A stretch of 64,000 nucleotides of DNA from Mytilus edulis (Eukaryota; Mollusca; Bivalvia; Mytilida; Mytilidae), in assembly GCF_963676685.1 (NCBI RefSeq), contig NC_092350.1:9467307-9531306 (forward strand), written 5' to 3'. The notes below the pieces were generated by a model. That model did no database searches and was not told where the DNA came from. It saw only the letters and a list, made by a program, of their open reading frames with translations. Positions 51,601 through 62,576 of the stretch are shown here, in pieces (the first letter of the stretch is position 1; each line of letters begins with the position of its first letter). The position numbers and the translations under genes are program-made.

Positions 51601-52433
51601 CATGTACTGTCCTTATCAGAAATCTCTTTTCTGACTTCTTCACGGACGTTCTCCAATTTTTCCTCATAGTCTTCTTTTATTTTCTTAATTTCTGCTTCTC
51701 GTTCCTCTCGCATCAGATCTTCCAGTTGAATTTTCAATGTTTGCTCATATTCTCTTTGCTTTCTCTGGTATTCTTGTTGAAGTCTCTCTTCGATTTCTCT
51801 TTCTCGTACCCGAATTCTTTCTTCTGCTTTGCTAAAGAGGTCATCAGAGTAAAATGCTATTTCATTAGATCTTTTAAGTGATTCGATCATTGTTAAAAGA
51901 CCTGAAATTTGCTGATAGCTTTCTTCTTTGTTGAATTCATTCTTGAAAAGTATATAACGGTTTTGACAGTCCTCAAGGAAGATTTTGAGGGGCTCTGGAG
52001 ATTTTTCTAAGGGATCTCTCAGCTTTACATTTTCCTTTTGTAGTTGGTCGCCATGTGTGAAAACAATGATCACTCTGTCTCTCATTTCGCTTTCAAAAAA
52101 ATTCAGAAATGTTGTAATTGTGTTAGTATCTTCCTTTCGAAATCTACCTACTTCCATTACAAAAAGGACAGCATGTAAACCAGGTGCACCAATATGAACG
52201 AATCTTTTTATTTCATTTTAACTTCAGTCAAATCAGTTACCGCGTCAAATATCCCCGGAGTATCAATGACTAAATCATCTCTTTCAAGTATCCTAGCCTT
52301 TTTTGTTGGCAAATTGTTGTTAAACTAATTGCTTGCAAACTAGATTTGAAATATTTTTCTCCACACAAGGTATTTGCAGTTGCACTTTTCCCTACTCCTG
52401 TTTTCCCCACTAAAGCAATTCTTAACTCGGTTC
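51601..52433 (-). pseudogene. GIMAP/AIG1-family GTPase exon with two apparent frameshifts
   Basis: GIMAPs are GTPases of immune cells, expanded in bivalves. The exon has an acceptor (TTTTTAG before 52433) and a donor (GTAAGT at 51600), so the gene continues both ways. Motifs in order: G1 GKTGVGKSATANTL, G2 region SLTTI, G3 IDTPGIFDAV (about 52240-52260), conserved GAPGLHAVLFVMEVGRF, and G4 VIIVFTHGDQL. A strongly charged coiled coil of about 80 residues (REREIEERLQQEYQRKQREY...) ends ISDKDST. One base seems missing in the A-run near 52299-52304, between G2 and G3, and another near 52204-52212, after G3. Both fall in homopolymers, so sequencing error and real decay are both possible. If the reads are right, this copy is a pseudogene. 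Confidence 0.85.
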
Positions 52434-53151
52434 CTAAAAATATACGATTAATCCTGATTTTACTCTGACTATATAAGATATTCACAAGAAATATCAAAAT
52501 GGAAATTTTACCTGGGTGATCAGTACGTTATTTAGTCTTTTATGGAACATTCAAACAAAAGTCAATTGTCAGTTGAAATCAAGCCTAATGCGAACCAATG
52601 CTGCTTAGAAAAAAACTCGAGAATCAACACCAAGCCATTTTTGTTTTGATTATTGTCGGATAGTTGCTGAGCTTTCAGATACGTTATATGTTTAGGCTTG
52701 TACCTATTCAGAAATCCAGCCATTGTTTTCCCCCCTTTAACGAATCTAGTGTTGTTTGAAGATATTTGTTAGCTTTTACTAAAAGGGAAGCCCAATTTCC
52801 TCTAATTTATTTCACACCACACTCATTATTAAGAAGTCATCCAATCTAAAATAAAAGTTACAAGATGCAAGCCTCATCATAGCTGTATATAATTAAAGTA
52901 TTTTTCAAAATATTTCTGAACAAAAATAAAATCAATATGATTTTCAGTGCTATATCTGATATAATTTTGATTTTTGTTAAGAATGTCATTCTCATTAAAT
53001 TATTTGGTAAATAATTGAAATTTCACAACAAAATATTTAAAACGGCAGTTAAAAAGACATTTTAGGTCTTTTGAACTACATTATGGATTACTATAAATAT
53101 GGACACCTTTAAGATAAATACCATTACTCAATATTATAGTATTATTAACAT
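52434..53151. other. Upstream side of the GIMAP exon; no further exon recognised
   Basis: Should contain the intron before the G1 exon. No start exon was identified and no repeat family stands out. Confidence 0.4.
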
Positions 53152-53243
53152 GCTGTTTCTGTATTGGCACTGGTATAAACCCGTAGGGTCGAGGGCCAAT
53201 ACAGTTGACTGAGAATCTGTACCAGTGCCAATACAGAAACAGC
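53152..53243. repeat. Perfect 24-bp inverted repeat with a 44-bp loop
   Basis: 53152-53175 and 53220-53243 are perfect reverse complements (core CTGTATTGGCACTGGTA). The loop contains 'gggccaatacag', a piece of the direct repeat found next to it. Confidence 0.9.
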
Positions 53244-53329
53244 CAGTTCATAACACTTTTATTAAATAATCTAACTTTTTCAATACAGATTTGTTCTAAA
53301 TGCTGTATTATATACATCAAATGTGAATA

Positions 53330-53515
53330 TAGGGCCAATATTTCCAATACGGACTGGCAATGATGTGCATATAGGGCCAATATTTCAAATACGGACTGGC
53401 CATGAATCCTGTATTACATGCACAATATATGTTTACAGGGCTAATTATTTTAATACGGACTTGCTTTGAATCCAGAATTACATCATTGATATGTGATCAG
53501 CGACCAATATTCCAA
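53330..53515 (+). repeat. Direct repeats 'agggccaatatttccaatac'
   Basis: About three units of 50-80 bp with 'atatagggccaatattt', 'aatacggactggc' and 'cctgtattaca', progressively diverged. Related to the hairpin loop at 53176-53219. Confidence 0.7.
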
Positions 53516-54009
53516 AAGACAAATTTGTATGAAATGTCAAATTGCAGTTAATATTTTAATCAAACTTATTAAATAACATTGAGAAAAGTCAAAGTAAAAT
53601 GTTTATGTAGCAGTAACAATTTAATGAACAGCTTTAGCTTTGAACAAATGTAATTTCAAATTTTTACTGTTTGTAAGCGTTAAAATGAAAATTGAATGTT
53701 CCACAACTTATGTTTGCCCCGTATAATATACCATTGATTTTACTCGTGTCAAATGTTGGCATATTCAAGTTGTTAACAGTTGAGTTCCAAGAGGAACAGC
53801 AGCTAAAGGAAGATCTGTAGTATGTACGGACTGTAGTTGTGTATCTGTTGAAACAACATCTGCTGTTGAATAACTTTCACTAGATGTAGATTTACATGTA
53901 GCTCCTGTAGGAGCTTATTCAGCTTAGACAGATTAATCAGATTCTGAATGGATGTATTAGAATCTGTAGACGGAATAAGCATACTTGAAATAGTATCTGA
54001 CGCCTTTTG
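53516..54009. other. Non-coding; probable decayed continuation of the Crypton relic
   Basis: No intact frame. The minus strand just after the tyrosine-recombinase segment has patches such as NTSIQNLINLSKLNK that could be degenerate protein sequence. Confidence 0.3.
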
Positions 54010-54353
54010 CTGTCTACCTCCATTCTAAAATAATGTTCCAAAAGTTTTCCGCGAAGAATGGATTACCTTACGGCCCTGAAAATCACACTTTGATGCCATA
54101 TCTTTCATAATTGTCCCTATTTCATTCTTCCCAACACACTGTCTTGAATGCCACATTTCAGACTTGGGTTTATTCAAAAGTTTGAGATAAAACCTACTAT
54201 CAGGTTCTCTCATATCCAGTAGACGAATGTCCCTATATGCTTTATATATCTCAATGGGGTAGTTGTCATCTTCTGGTACTTGAAATATGCCTTTGGTAGG
54301 ACTTTTCTACAAGGCCCTGATTTTTCCACTGCTAGTTTTTGGTGCTTTTTTCT
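54010..54353 (-). pseudogene. Crypton-like (DUF3504) tyrosine-recombinase relic
   Basis: The minus-strand frame reads GIFQVPEDDNYPIEIYKAYR, then RFYLKLLNKPKSEMWHSRQC, VGKNEIGTIMKDMASKCDF and HSSRKTFG. The pattern FYL.....P....W...Q..G...I...M..M....F......HS.RKT is that of the DUF3504 domain in Crypton-derived proteins; RKT holds a conserved Arg of the recombinase. An acceptor-like TTTTACAG precedes the block at 54354. A TAG lies in frame near 54308 and the frame stops soon after RKT, before the final catalytic Tyr. Dead fragment. Confidence 0.6.
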
Positions 54354-54689
54354 GTAAAAGAAAGAATACAATAATTTATGAGTTAATATAACTAATATTT
54401 GACTGAATTACCCAGTATCTATTGGAGACTAGTGACTTGTTTTGATTAAAAGTTTGTTTGATTTTAATTATGTGTACAGTGAAACAGTGAATAGAAAGAC
54501 TTAGAATAGATTATTAAAAATGAGATTTAAACAGTCCGTTAACTAGTATCAAATCAATATGTGTTATATACTGATGTTGTTGTCTCTGTAATATAAATCA
54601 TGTGTATGTATGTATTGTTTTTTTAGCCAGATCAAATATAGAAAAAAAATTGTATTTGCCCATGGGCCTTAACTGGGTTTTTTTTGTGG

Positions 54690-54830
54690 CACTTTAGTAT
54701 TTCGTCGTTTTCCTCTTATTTTTGTTGTGTTCCCCTCGGTTTTGGTTTGTAACCCGGATTTGTTTTCTCTCAATCATTTATGAATTTCGAACAGCGGTAT
54801 ACTACTGTTGCCTTTATTTGTCACTGTGAT
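54690..54830 (+). repeat. Dispersed repeat 'cgtcgttttcctctta', with a related fragment at 56725-56800
   Basis: 'gtaacccggatttgttttct', 'tttatgaatttcgaacagcg' and 'gtatactactgttgccttta' here correspond to 'gtaatacggactagttttct', 'tttatgacttttaaacagct' and 'gtatactactgttgcatgta' near 56730-56798. Both look like tails of one family. Confidence 0.6.
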
Positions 54831-55027
54831 TTTTTTTTTAAATAAATCGAAAATATGGTTTTACCCAAATAAATGCGGATGCATTATGTAATTACACGAA
54901 TGGAAAATCAGGAAAATGCAAAAGGATTAAACTATTATTAATATTTGAACAAAAGGGTACAAAAACAAAAGTATTTAAGAACATCGGAAGGATACTTTTT
55001 TAAATAATAATAAAAGAATTTATTCAG

Positions 55028-55168
55028 TATACATGTACTAATTTATCTCTACACTCAAGAGATAATTATTATAACAATTTATTAGAATTGCACGACCAAA
55101 GTTATCCTGCAATCATAGAATTAATAATAATTATCTCTTGAGTGTAGAGATAAATTATTACATGTATA
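55028..55168. mobile_element. Foldback MITE, 46-bp arms
   Basis: 55028-55073 and 55123-55168 are inverted copies with very few mismatches (core TTTATCTCTACACTCAAGAG), with a 49-bp loop. Ends TATACATGTA/TACATGTATA. A TA target site is possible. Confidence 0.8.
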
Positions 55169-55500
55169 GATTCTTGTCCTATCAACTAAAAGTTTATATT
55201 TGAATTATCTTACTACTTTAAATTATTGTTGTTCATCATGAATATTTAAGAAAATATCCGATTTTTGAAATGAATAAAATATAGAAACTTACATATGTGA
55301 CTTTTAACAAATGCCTATACTATACTGCCCAGATCATATCTTGTCATACTGACTAAGGAATTTACAAACTACTCATAAAATTTGAGTACAACTTTTGAGT
55401 CAATCATTTCAAACCCCTGCCCGCTGCATAATTGAAAGGACGGGATTTCATAGGAAAATCTCTTAACCATTCAACAAAATTCAAAAATCATCTCACTTAC

Positions 55501-55620
55501 CTAACGCATATTCGCTTTTCTGTCTAGCCCTCGTAGCTTCCAGAGGACTTAACACTACCTGGGCATGATACAGATCATCCCTTTTATATCTGACATTATC
55601 ACGAAGATTACTTTTAGATA
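55501..55620 (-). CDS. Candidate orphan exon, gene unknown
   Basis: On the minus strand, a TTTATAG acceptor precedes 55620 and a GTAAGT donor follows 55501. They enclose an open 120-nt frame reading SKSNLRDNVRYKRDDLYHAQ, then VVLSPLEATRARQKSEYAL. No family was recognised. It could belong to the same decayed unit as the recombinase relic to its left (same strand) or be chance. Confidence 0.25.
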
Positions 55621-55708
55621 CTATAAATACAGGTTTTATTAAAGAGATATTAGTTGAATGAACATTAGACCAGGAACAAAGTATACAATCATAAACAAGA
55701 AATAACAC

Positions 55709-57990
55709 CTTTGTTAATCATTATTGTAACTATTCTTCAACGGTATTGAATGATAACCTACAACTACCATTTTTTCAGAATATTAAAATATGTATTAATT
55801 GAATATTCTCAAAAATGATGACAAAGGTTATATATGGACAGTCATTCTTCTGAATTATCGATTTAAACATATATATTTTCTAGATATGCTCACAATTAAT
55901 GAAACCAAGACTATTCCAACTTATGAATATGCCATCTTTACCCAGACTAACATATCCATCAGTACACAACTAAAGAATTTAAAGACGTCAATACCAGTCT
56001 AAGAAAGGCACAAGCTTGTGCAATGTCAAAACATAAATGTGGACAAGATGAAGGATCATAGTGTTTATGACTGTATAACAATACATACTATCATTCAGAA
56101 AAAAGAAGCAGATATCAAGGGGACAATTAAAAAATCTATAGAAACTGACAACGCCTTGACGGAGAGACTACGAAAAGATACACAAGTTCATAAAACACTG
56201 CACAGAAAACTAAAGACCGAACACGACGAACCCCGTTGAGATCCGTGGCGACCTCAAGTGCATTGGAACGGTAAGTAGATTCTGCTTCACAAGTGGCACA
56301 CATTTTACAATTTAGGTACAATTTTGGTGATGAGTTTTAATACGCTGATGTTACATTTGAGTAAAAGAGTACGGATTATGTTTATTTCAATTGTTAAAAC
56401 TTTGTGTTCATATGCGACCCAGATAATCCATACCTTTCAGCCAACTGATGATGGCGTCCGTAGCATTTTCGAAGGGATGATATCCACCTAACCACTTGGA
56501 ACCATGGTTCAATAGCCTCCTAGTTAGAAACAACCCTCTATAAGAAAAATCATGATAAGAAACGCAAACTCTGAAATATCGATTAATCTGGGAGATATAT
56601 AGTCCATATTCAAGCGTTGAAGGAATGTTGTTACATAAAAATGGAAAGTTTACAATTGTAAAGCTGAAATCCTCCCTTATGTCGTAAAGTTTTATTGATA
56701 TATTTGAGATATAATCAAAGATCTTAGTTTGTAATACGGACTAGTTTTCTCTTAATCGATTTATGACTTTTAAACAGCTGTATACTACTGTTGCATGTAT
56801 TTAGAACAATGTTTAATTGATAATCGTTAAGATTAAGTCAACAAGTTAACATGGATCGTATTTAATTTTATGGGCTCTATAACCAAAACCATCGCAATAA
56901 AATTAGGCTACGATATACTGTTTGTAATACGGTTTCTGCAGGTTTAGCCAAAATTCTTACCCAGTATTCGATTATGGATTTTTTTAATAATTTTATTATC
57001 AACTGAATGCATTATTGTCATTTGTTAAAACATAACTAAGAAATGAAGAATTTAAAAAAAAGATGTTCAAAATATTTTGTATATAATTTTATGTAATTTT
57101 TGTCCCGCCATGACGCAGCACCTGTTTTAAAGTGAAATATCTCCAGGAAGATATTTTTAATATAGTTAATCTTTTTAATCGAAGTTGTCGAAAGTTTTTG
57201 ATGAAAAGTTTTATCAAATATAAAGAAAGTACGTTCATATGACGAAACTACGACAAACAAACTGCAAATTGTGATATTAGGATATATATTGAAATTAAAA
57301 TGCGAACTGTCCGTGAGGAAGCAATATTTTTTTCAAATGAGGTGAGTTGAAAGTGAGGCCAAGAAGACGGACGCACTGTTTGAGCTCAGCTGAAAATCTT
57401 CAACATTTCTGCATTATCACTTGGTTTTCAAAACCTTTGTATAGCACAATCATCCCTACACGTTCACATCTAGTCCCTTTGTATTATACACAAGTTTAAA
57501 TCCCTGTTAAACTCGAGAACTCTGACAAATCCAGATAGTTAGTTCACATTTTCCCGGCAAGTAGCCATCTTTGATTGATAAGGGAAAGACATTTTGTCTT
57601 TGTTTCTTTTTTCTCATTTTTTCCCTCACTTAATCAAATTGGTTAAGACAGGATTTACATTCTACTGGTAAATTTATTAAATTTATTGAGGGGTATTAAA
57701 AAATAAAAATTAAAAAAATCCAGTGGTGGTGTCATTCCCGGATATAGTAATACCGGCATTTTAACTTGACACTTAAAGGGAAAGCCTAAGGATAAGAATT
57801 TATCCACTCTCATCTGTTACTTTTGTCTGCCATTGTACTTTGTATTGAATAAAGAGAAACTGTGTTTTCTTTTGAATTAAATAAGTTGTAGTAGTCTAAT
57901 AGTACAGGTGTGTAGCCACTCATTTTTGACAACTTGTTAAAAGAAATTTAATTCAATTACCACTGTATAATTCCTTTTTTTCAGTCTTTG
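55709..57990. other. Long stretch without a supported gene
   Basis: Holds the repeat fragment at 56725-56800 and otherwise unrecognised AT-rich DNA. A 73-codon charged frame at 56018-56239 has no family signature or splice support. An AATAAA near 57849 is preceded by transcript-like sequence, but no ORF connects to it. Confidence 0.4.
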
Positions 57991-58003
57991 TTTAATACCT
58001 CAG

Positions 58004-58034
58004 TTGGTCAGTGTGGTTTTCCCGCGCTACACCG
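58004..58034 (+). promoter_or_regulatory. Promoter-like monomer upstream of the esterase ORF
   Basis: 'ttggtcagtgtggttttccc' followed by GCGCTACACCG matches, with few changes, the monomers at 59811, 59872 and 59937. It lies 114 nt before the ATG at 58148. Confidence 0.55.
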
Positions 58035-58147
58035 ACTACAGGTTACATATTATCCTGTGCATTTCTCAGTCAGGCACATATTAGTACATTTTTGAAACAT
58101 TTAAAATCTTTTTCTTCTCTTTTTGTATTATCTGTATTGTAGGGTTT

Positions 58148-58895
58148 ATGTCTTTGATAAAATTAACCAAGTTTGGTAATAAAAATATTGAGGGACCTAC
58201 AGGAAAAAGGATTCTTAGACCTGTTATTCTGGCAGATAGTAAAGGCGTCAGACTTCAACAACAGTTCATTCACAAAGACCAAAGTAACATCATTTGGTGG
58301 TGCAAGAGAGGTAGGAAAGTACATGAGGCTATTGACTGGCTAAAAACAAATCTGGAAACAGAAATACAACTTATTGGAGATATTTGGCTGTACATTTGGG
58401 TTGGCACATGCAATCTCACGTCATTTGATCGCAGTACGAGATACATCTGCCTATCATCTTCAAAATCACAAGAAACAGTAGATCAAGTTACAACAACATA
58501 CAAAGATATAATTCAATTATTTGCTAAATACCCAAGTTGTAAACTCACCTTTCTGGAAACGCCATTTTATTCGATTGTCAACTGGAATTCAAAACAAAAA
58601 CACAAAAACCCTTCAACATTTCTGGAACAAGATCATTTACTGGAACAGCAAGTTATTTTATTAAACAAAGAAGTCAAAAACCATCAATTCCTCTCTTGGC
58701 ACACACTCCCCAGATTTCTCCTTCGACTTGTATAGAACCTCAAACTGTAAAACAGCAAACCACAAGGGAAAGAAACAACGAAAATACTTCAACGTCGCTC
58801 TCTATCCAGACGGAATACACCCTGACCCTGTTCTGGCCAAAGTCTGGTTAAAGAAACTTGTAGTGCAAATCTTCCGTGATTGCTGGACTAGGTAA
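58148..58895 (+). pseudogene. SGNH-type esterase ORF of a CR1-like retrotransposon, one frameshift
   Basis: Esterase domains of the SGNH fold occur in ORF1 of CR1-like LINEs, possibly acting on membranes or as structural parts of the particle. The first frame (58148-58735) starts MSLIKLTKFGNKNIEGPTGK. It has block I ILADSKGVRL (nucleophile Ser in ADSKG) and block III YIWVGTCNLTSF (G..N). A one-base slip near 58690 moves the frame; the last part, to the TAA at 58893-58895, has NVALYPDGIHPDPVLAKVWL, whose D..H pair is the block V acid and base. All four blocks survive, so decay is recent. No reverse transcriptase follows directly, and promoter monomers come next. Confidence 0.7.
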
Positions 58896-59209
58896 AAGAT
58901 AACTCAATACTGTATAGATAGATATAAAACAATACATATATAAACTATAGTCGACTTCTTTTCTTTTTTAGATTTTATTCAATAGGTTCTTGTTGCAATA
59001 TATTACATGCTATAATCTGCCATATAGTGTTCTTTTAGATTGTAATTACAATATCTGGCTACAATACATTTGCAGTGTCGGTGTTATAACTTTCTTGTGA
59101 GGTTATACCAATTTTTATATTTGTATTCTTTTAAAAAAAAATATTTTTCTTTGTATTTCATATTGTTTGTCATATTAACTATCATCTTAGTTGTCTTTTA
59201 ATTTTCCGC

Positions 59210-59570
59210 ATTGTATTTTATCTCCACTATTATTTTTAGGTATATCCAAATTTTAGAACCAGAGACAGCTCTCATTTCACTTCATAAGTCTTTCATTTTT
59301 ATTAAGTACATAATAAATATAAGAGAAGTACATTCTAACCTTCTTAAAGTATTTGTATCTTGATATTGCTTATCCTTTTAATTGTCGTCTTGGTTGTCCT
59401 TTAATCTGGTGCAGTGTATTTATATTCACTATTAAATTTAGTTATATCCAAATTTTAGAACTAGAGAAAGCTTTCATTTTACTTGTACAAATTTTTCCTC
59501 ATTTTTATTAAGTAGATACTAAATATAAAAGAAGTACATTGTAACCTTCTTGACATTTTCACTTAATTTT
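59210..59570 (+). repeat. Two ~200-bp direct repeats
   Basis: 'tatatccaaattttagaac' followed by 'agagaa/cagct' and 'catttttattaagta' occurs near 59240 and again near 59443. Both end 'gaagtacattctaaccttctt' or 'gaagtacattgtaaccttctt'. Probably 3' UTR or inter-element sequence of the retrotransposon. Confidence 0.65.
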
Positions 59571-59810
59571 AGATCTGTAATCTGGTCTACATTTAATAAT
59601 CAAAACTTAATATCTGCAAGGAGATTTTATATATAAAACTCACTTTGTATTTTTTACTGTTTCCGTATTTTGTCTTCTTATTTTTATTTATAATATTGCT
59701 TACTGATATCCAGTAGTACATATATTAATATCAAATCATCAGCTCTGGTTATCTATCTGGCACAAACATAGTTCACCAGGTTATTACCAATCACTCCTTC
59801 ACCCCTCTGA

Positions 59811-59966
59811 TTGGTCAGTGTGGTTTTTCCGCGCTATACCGGTTCAGTGGGGCTTCAGTCTACTCGCAGCCTTAGTCAGTGTGGTTTTTCCGCGCTATAC
59901 TATACTGCCAGTTTTCCGCTTTAGAGTATACCCTTATTGGTCAGTGTGGTTTTTCCGCGCTATACC
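59811..59966 (+). promoter_or_regulatory. Three tandem promoter-like monomers of a LINE 5' UTR
   Basis: 'tcagtgtggtttttccgcgc' followed by TATACC occurs at about 59815, 59876 and 59941, roughly 60-65 bp apart. ORF1-type frames begin 160 nt later. Arrays of short monomers are known as promoters of some LINEs; a promoter role here is inference. Confidence 0.6.
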
Positions 59967-60121
59967 AAACATTATATATACACAGATCGTTCAACAATAG
60001 CAGGGTGAATTGTGGTGGTGCCAGGTGAGACACTAGTGATTTTTATTTTTTCTTTGGATACTCTTTCAATCCAGGTTTATTCTAACATTCAGTAAATTCC
60101 GTACGGAAGCAGATAAACAAC

Positions 60122-60748
60122 ATGGATAGATCAATGGAGACAAGAACATACACAAGGGCTCTATCAACAGGCAATTTACAGCAAGTTAACCAGACAATGA
60201 AGAGTAATAGAAACTATGCTATCAATCGAGATAAGGCTCTGGAGACCAAAACTGCGAAATGCAACTACCAACACTTAACTTTTGAGATGAAAGCTGGTAA
60301 AAACTTTGTAGTAGAATTTAGTACAGCAGCATATGAACTCGCAAAATCTAGAATCTTAACATTACTACAATCGAGGGATATCTCTACCAGCTATACTGTA
60401 CTCGAGCAACATGGTGTGGAACTATATAATCTCAAGATTGACTCCTGTTACAAAGTTTATAACAGAAAGAACAATAACCAACCAGGAAACCTGCTCAAAT
60501 TTACTATCAACCTTTTCCACACAACAAACAAAATGACAGTTAATGGAAATAGAGTTGATATCTTTATCAATGAGATCTTTGACAGTCTTTGCTCTGAAAT
60601 CCAAAGTAAATTTAAAGAACTAAACATCTGTAACAACACTATCCAGTCAACTGACAAATTTAAAGGATTGTTCTTCAACAGTCATACTTCAGGATGGAAA
60701 GAACAACCCGCAATCAATGTCATTGCAACCTACAACAGTAAAAAGTAA
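60122..60748 (+). CDS. LINE-associated 208-aa protein of unknown function
   Basis: Open frame starting MDRSMETRTYTRALSTGNLQ. No recognised motif. It has a mixed alpha/beta-like middle (NFVVEFSTAAYELAKSRILT, NLLKFTINLFHTTNKMTVNG, VDIFINEIFDSLCSEIQSKF) and no zinc-binding cysteines. It ends TAA at 60746-60748, and the PHD ORF starts ATG at 60750, so stop and start are one base apart. That layout suits termination-reinitiation on one LINE RNA. It may be a leader ORF of the retrotransposon. Confidence 0.6.
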   Translation: MDRSMETRTYTRALSTGNLQQVNQTMKSNRNYAINRDKALETKTAKCNYQHLTFEMKAGKNFVVEFSTAAYELAKSRILTLLQSRDISTSYTVLEQHGVELYNLKIDSCYKVYNRKNNNQPGNLLKFTINLFHTTNKMTVNGNRVDIFINEIFDSLCSEIQSKFKELNICNNTIQSTDKFKGLFFNSHTSGWKEQPAINVIATYNSKK

Positions 60749-60749
60749 T

Positions 60750-62576
60750 ATGGAGAGTAGAGGAAAAACCACCTCAATACCTTCCATCTTGGATGCCACT
60801 GACATATCTAGTACCCAGACAGAGGATAAAAACAGCCAAGTTATATGTCCTAAATGCGAGAATCCAGTAGAAAACGAAGGCATAGCCTGTGATTCCTGTG
60901 ACAATTGGTATCATTACGTGTGCTCAAACATCAAAGAAGACGATTTGAAACATTATGAGGGTTCTGACTTTCACTGCCAGCAGTGCAATGACGACTTATT
61001 GTATTCAGAACAAACCAATATCCTAGATGAAAGAAATGATAATCCTAGTGAAGGAATAACATCAGCTGACCATGAGCTCCCTCGTTCTTACACAGATCAA
61101 CAAATTGTGGAGGAGAATGAAGATAATACAACTCCAAAGCAAATTTTCTATGAATTAGAAAACCAACAAGCTCAAAATGGAATCATCATCATAAATTCCT
61201 CAAGCATACCAAAAGTAATTGATCAATCAAAACATTTACAAGCTACAGCTGTGCACGATACTACTCCTTTGACAGATGCACCTAAACAAAGAACCCTTGA
61301 TCCAACCAATCGAACGAAAGGGAAACAAGACCACAAGAGGCAACCAAAAGCTAAACCATATGACTCTGAACAACATATTAATACCATTCAGAAAACAAGA
61401 ATTATAAATTTGGAAAATGAGGTTAAACAACTCCGGAATGTACTGCAAACTTTCAAGGACTATGGCAGAACAGAAGTAAATACACAAAATAGAGACGGAG
61501 ATCTTAATATACCACCTAGATCACAACTCAGAGAACAACAACCTCAACAAGAAACATGCTGTCCAAAAAGAACTGTCCATTGCAGTCACAGGGAAGACCT
61601 ATTAGAAACACTCTTGGAAAGTCAAATGGTACAAAACATGATTATCAACTCTTCACTTATAAATCAGATCTCTTTACAGGTGAGACCTCTACAACAGAAT
61701 CCACCTTCTTATCCATCTCCACCATATTATGCTTAAAATCCATATATACCATTCCACGGACAAAACCAAGTGCATCAACATTTTGTACCTCATCCGGTCA
61801 ATATTCAGCACAACCAACCTTATTCATCATATCCGGTCCATAACCAGCATCACCATACCTCTGTACCATATCATTACAATCACTTCAATCAAGCATATAT
61901 ACCTCATCATGGACAACCACATCAATTGGTTACAGGTGTACATACTCAGGCTCGAACAATCCCAGATATTACTCAAGGGTACAGAAGTCATCCTAACGCC
62001 TTTCATAGTCAAACTTTCCAGAATAGGACAACCAATATGGGCAGCCCTGTATTAAGGAGCAACCATCCTCCACAAGCATACCACCAACAGCAACGAACTC
62101 CTCATCCTAACATCATGACTACAGCTACTGCATCTGCTCAACAACATCCAAAAGTTGTTCCAAGTAAGATCCATAATGTACTCAATTATGACCAATTGAA
62201 CCAACAACTCGCAGGACAATGCTCCCAACTACCTGGAGACATATCGTCAGACCAAGACAGTGTTACACCACAGATTATACACTCCTCTCACCCAATCGTG
62301 CACGATCAGACTCGTCATGTTATGTCTTCCTCTACCTCAGAGAAGCCAGTTCATCGCACAAACTGTACAACGGCTCGGAACAACAAAGGGTCTATTCACA
62401 GAACTGAGGTATCTGACAAACGCCAACAAATGGGACACTTATCTTTCCCGCCCAAAGATGATAACATCACAGCAGAGGAAAAGAACCACCTTTTTCAGGA
62501 GATGAGCCTCAACGAACAGCCCCCAGATCAGCTTCTTCAGGAGGAACTACTCATAACAGAGAGAATATCAGAATAA
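60750..62576 (+). pseudogene. LINE ORF1 with PHD finger and His/Gln-rich tail, interrupted by one in-frame TAA
   Basis: ORF1 proteins bind LINE RNA; PHD fingers occur in ORF1 of some CR1-like elements. The frame starts MESRGKTTSIPSILDATDIS. The PHD finger follows near residues 30-80 (CPKC...CDSCDNWYHYVC...CQQC, a C4HC3 pattern). A basic linker and a short coiled coil (INLENEVKQLRNVLQTF) come next. A TAA at 61734-61736 interrupts the frame. The same frame then runs on as a His/Gln/Pro-rich segment (YPVHNQHHHTSVPYHYNH...) to 62576. One nonsense change, or a readthrough site, therefore separates two halves of one protein. ORF2 follows in the next frame with a short overlap. Confidence 0.75.

Noticed and set aside
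56018..56239. Charged 73-codon frame as a gene
   Set aside because: No domain, splice sites or repeats of the frame; could be chance or a decayed repeat.
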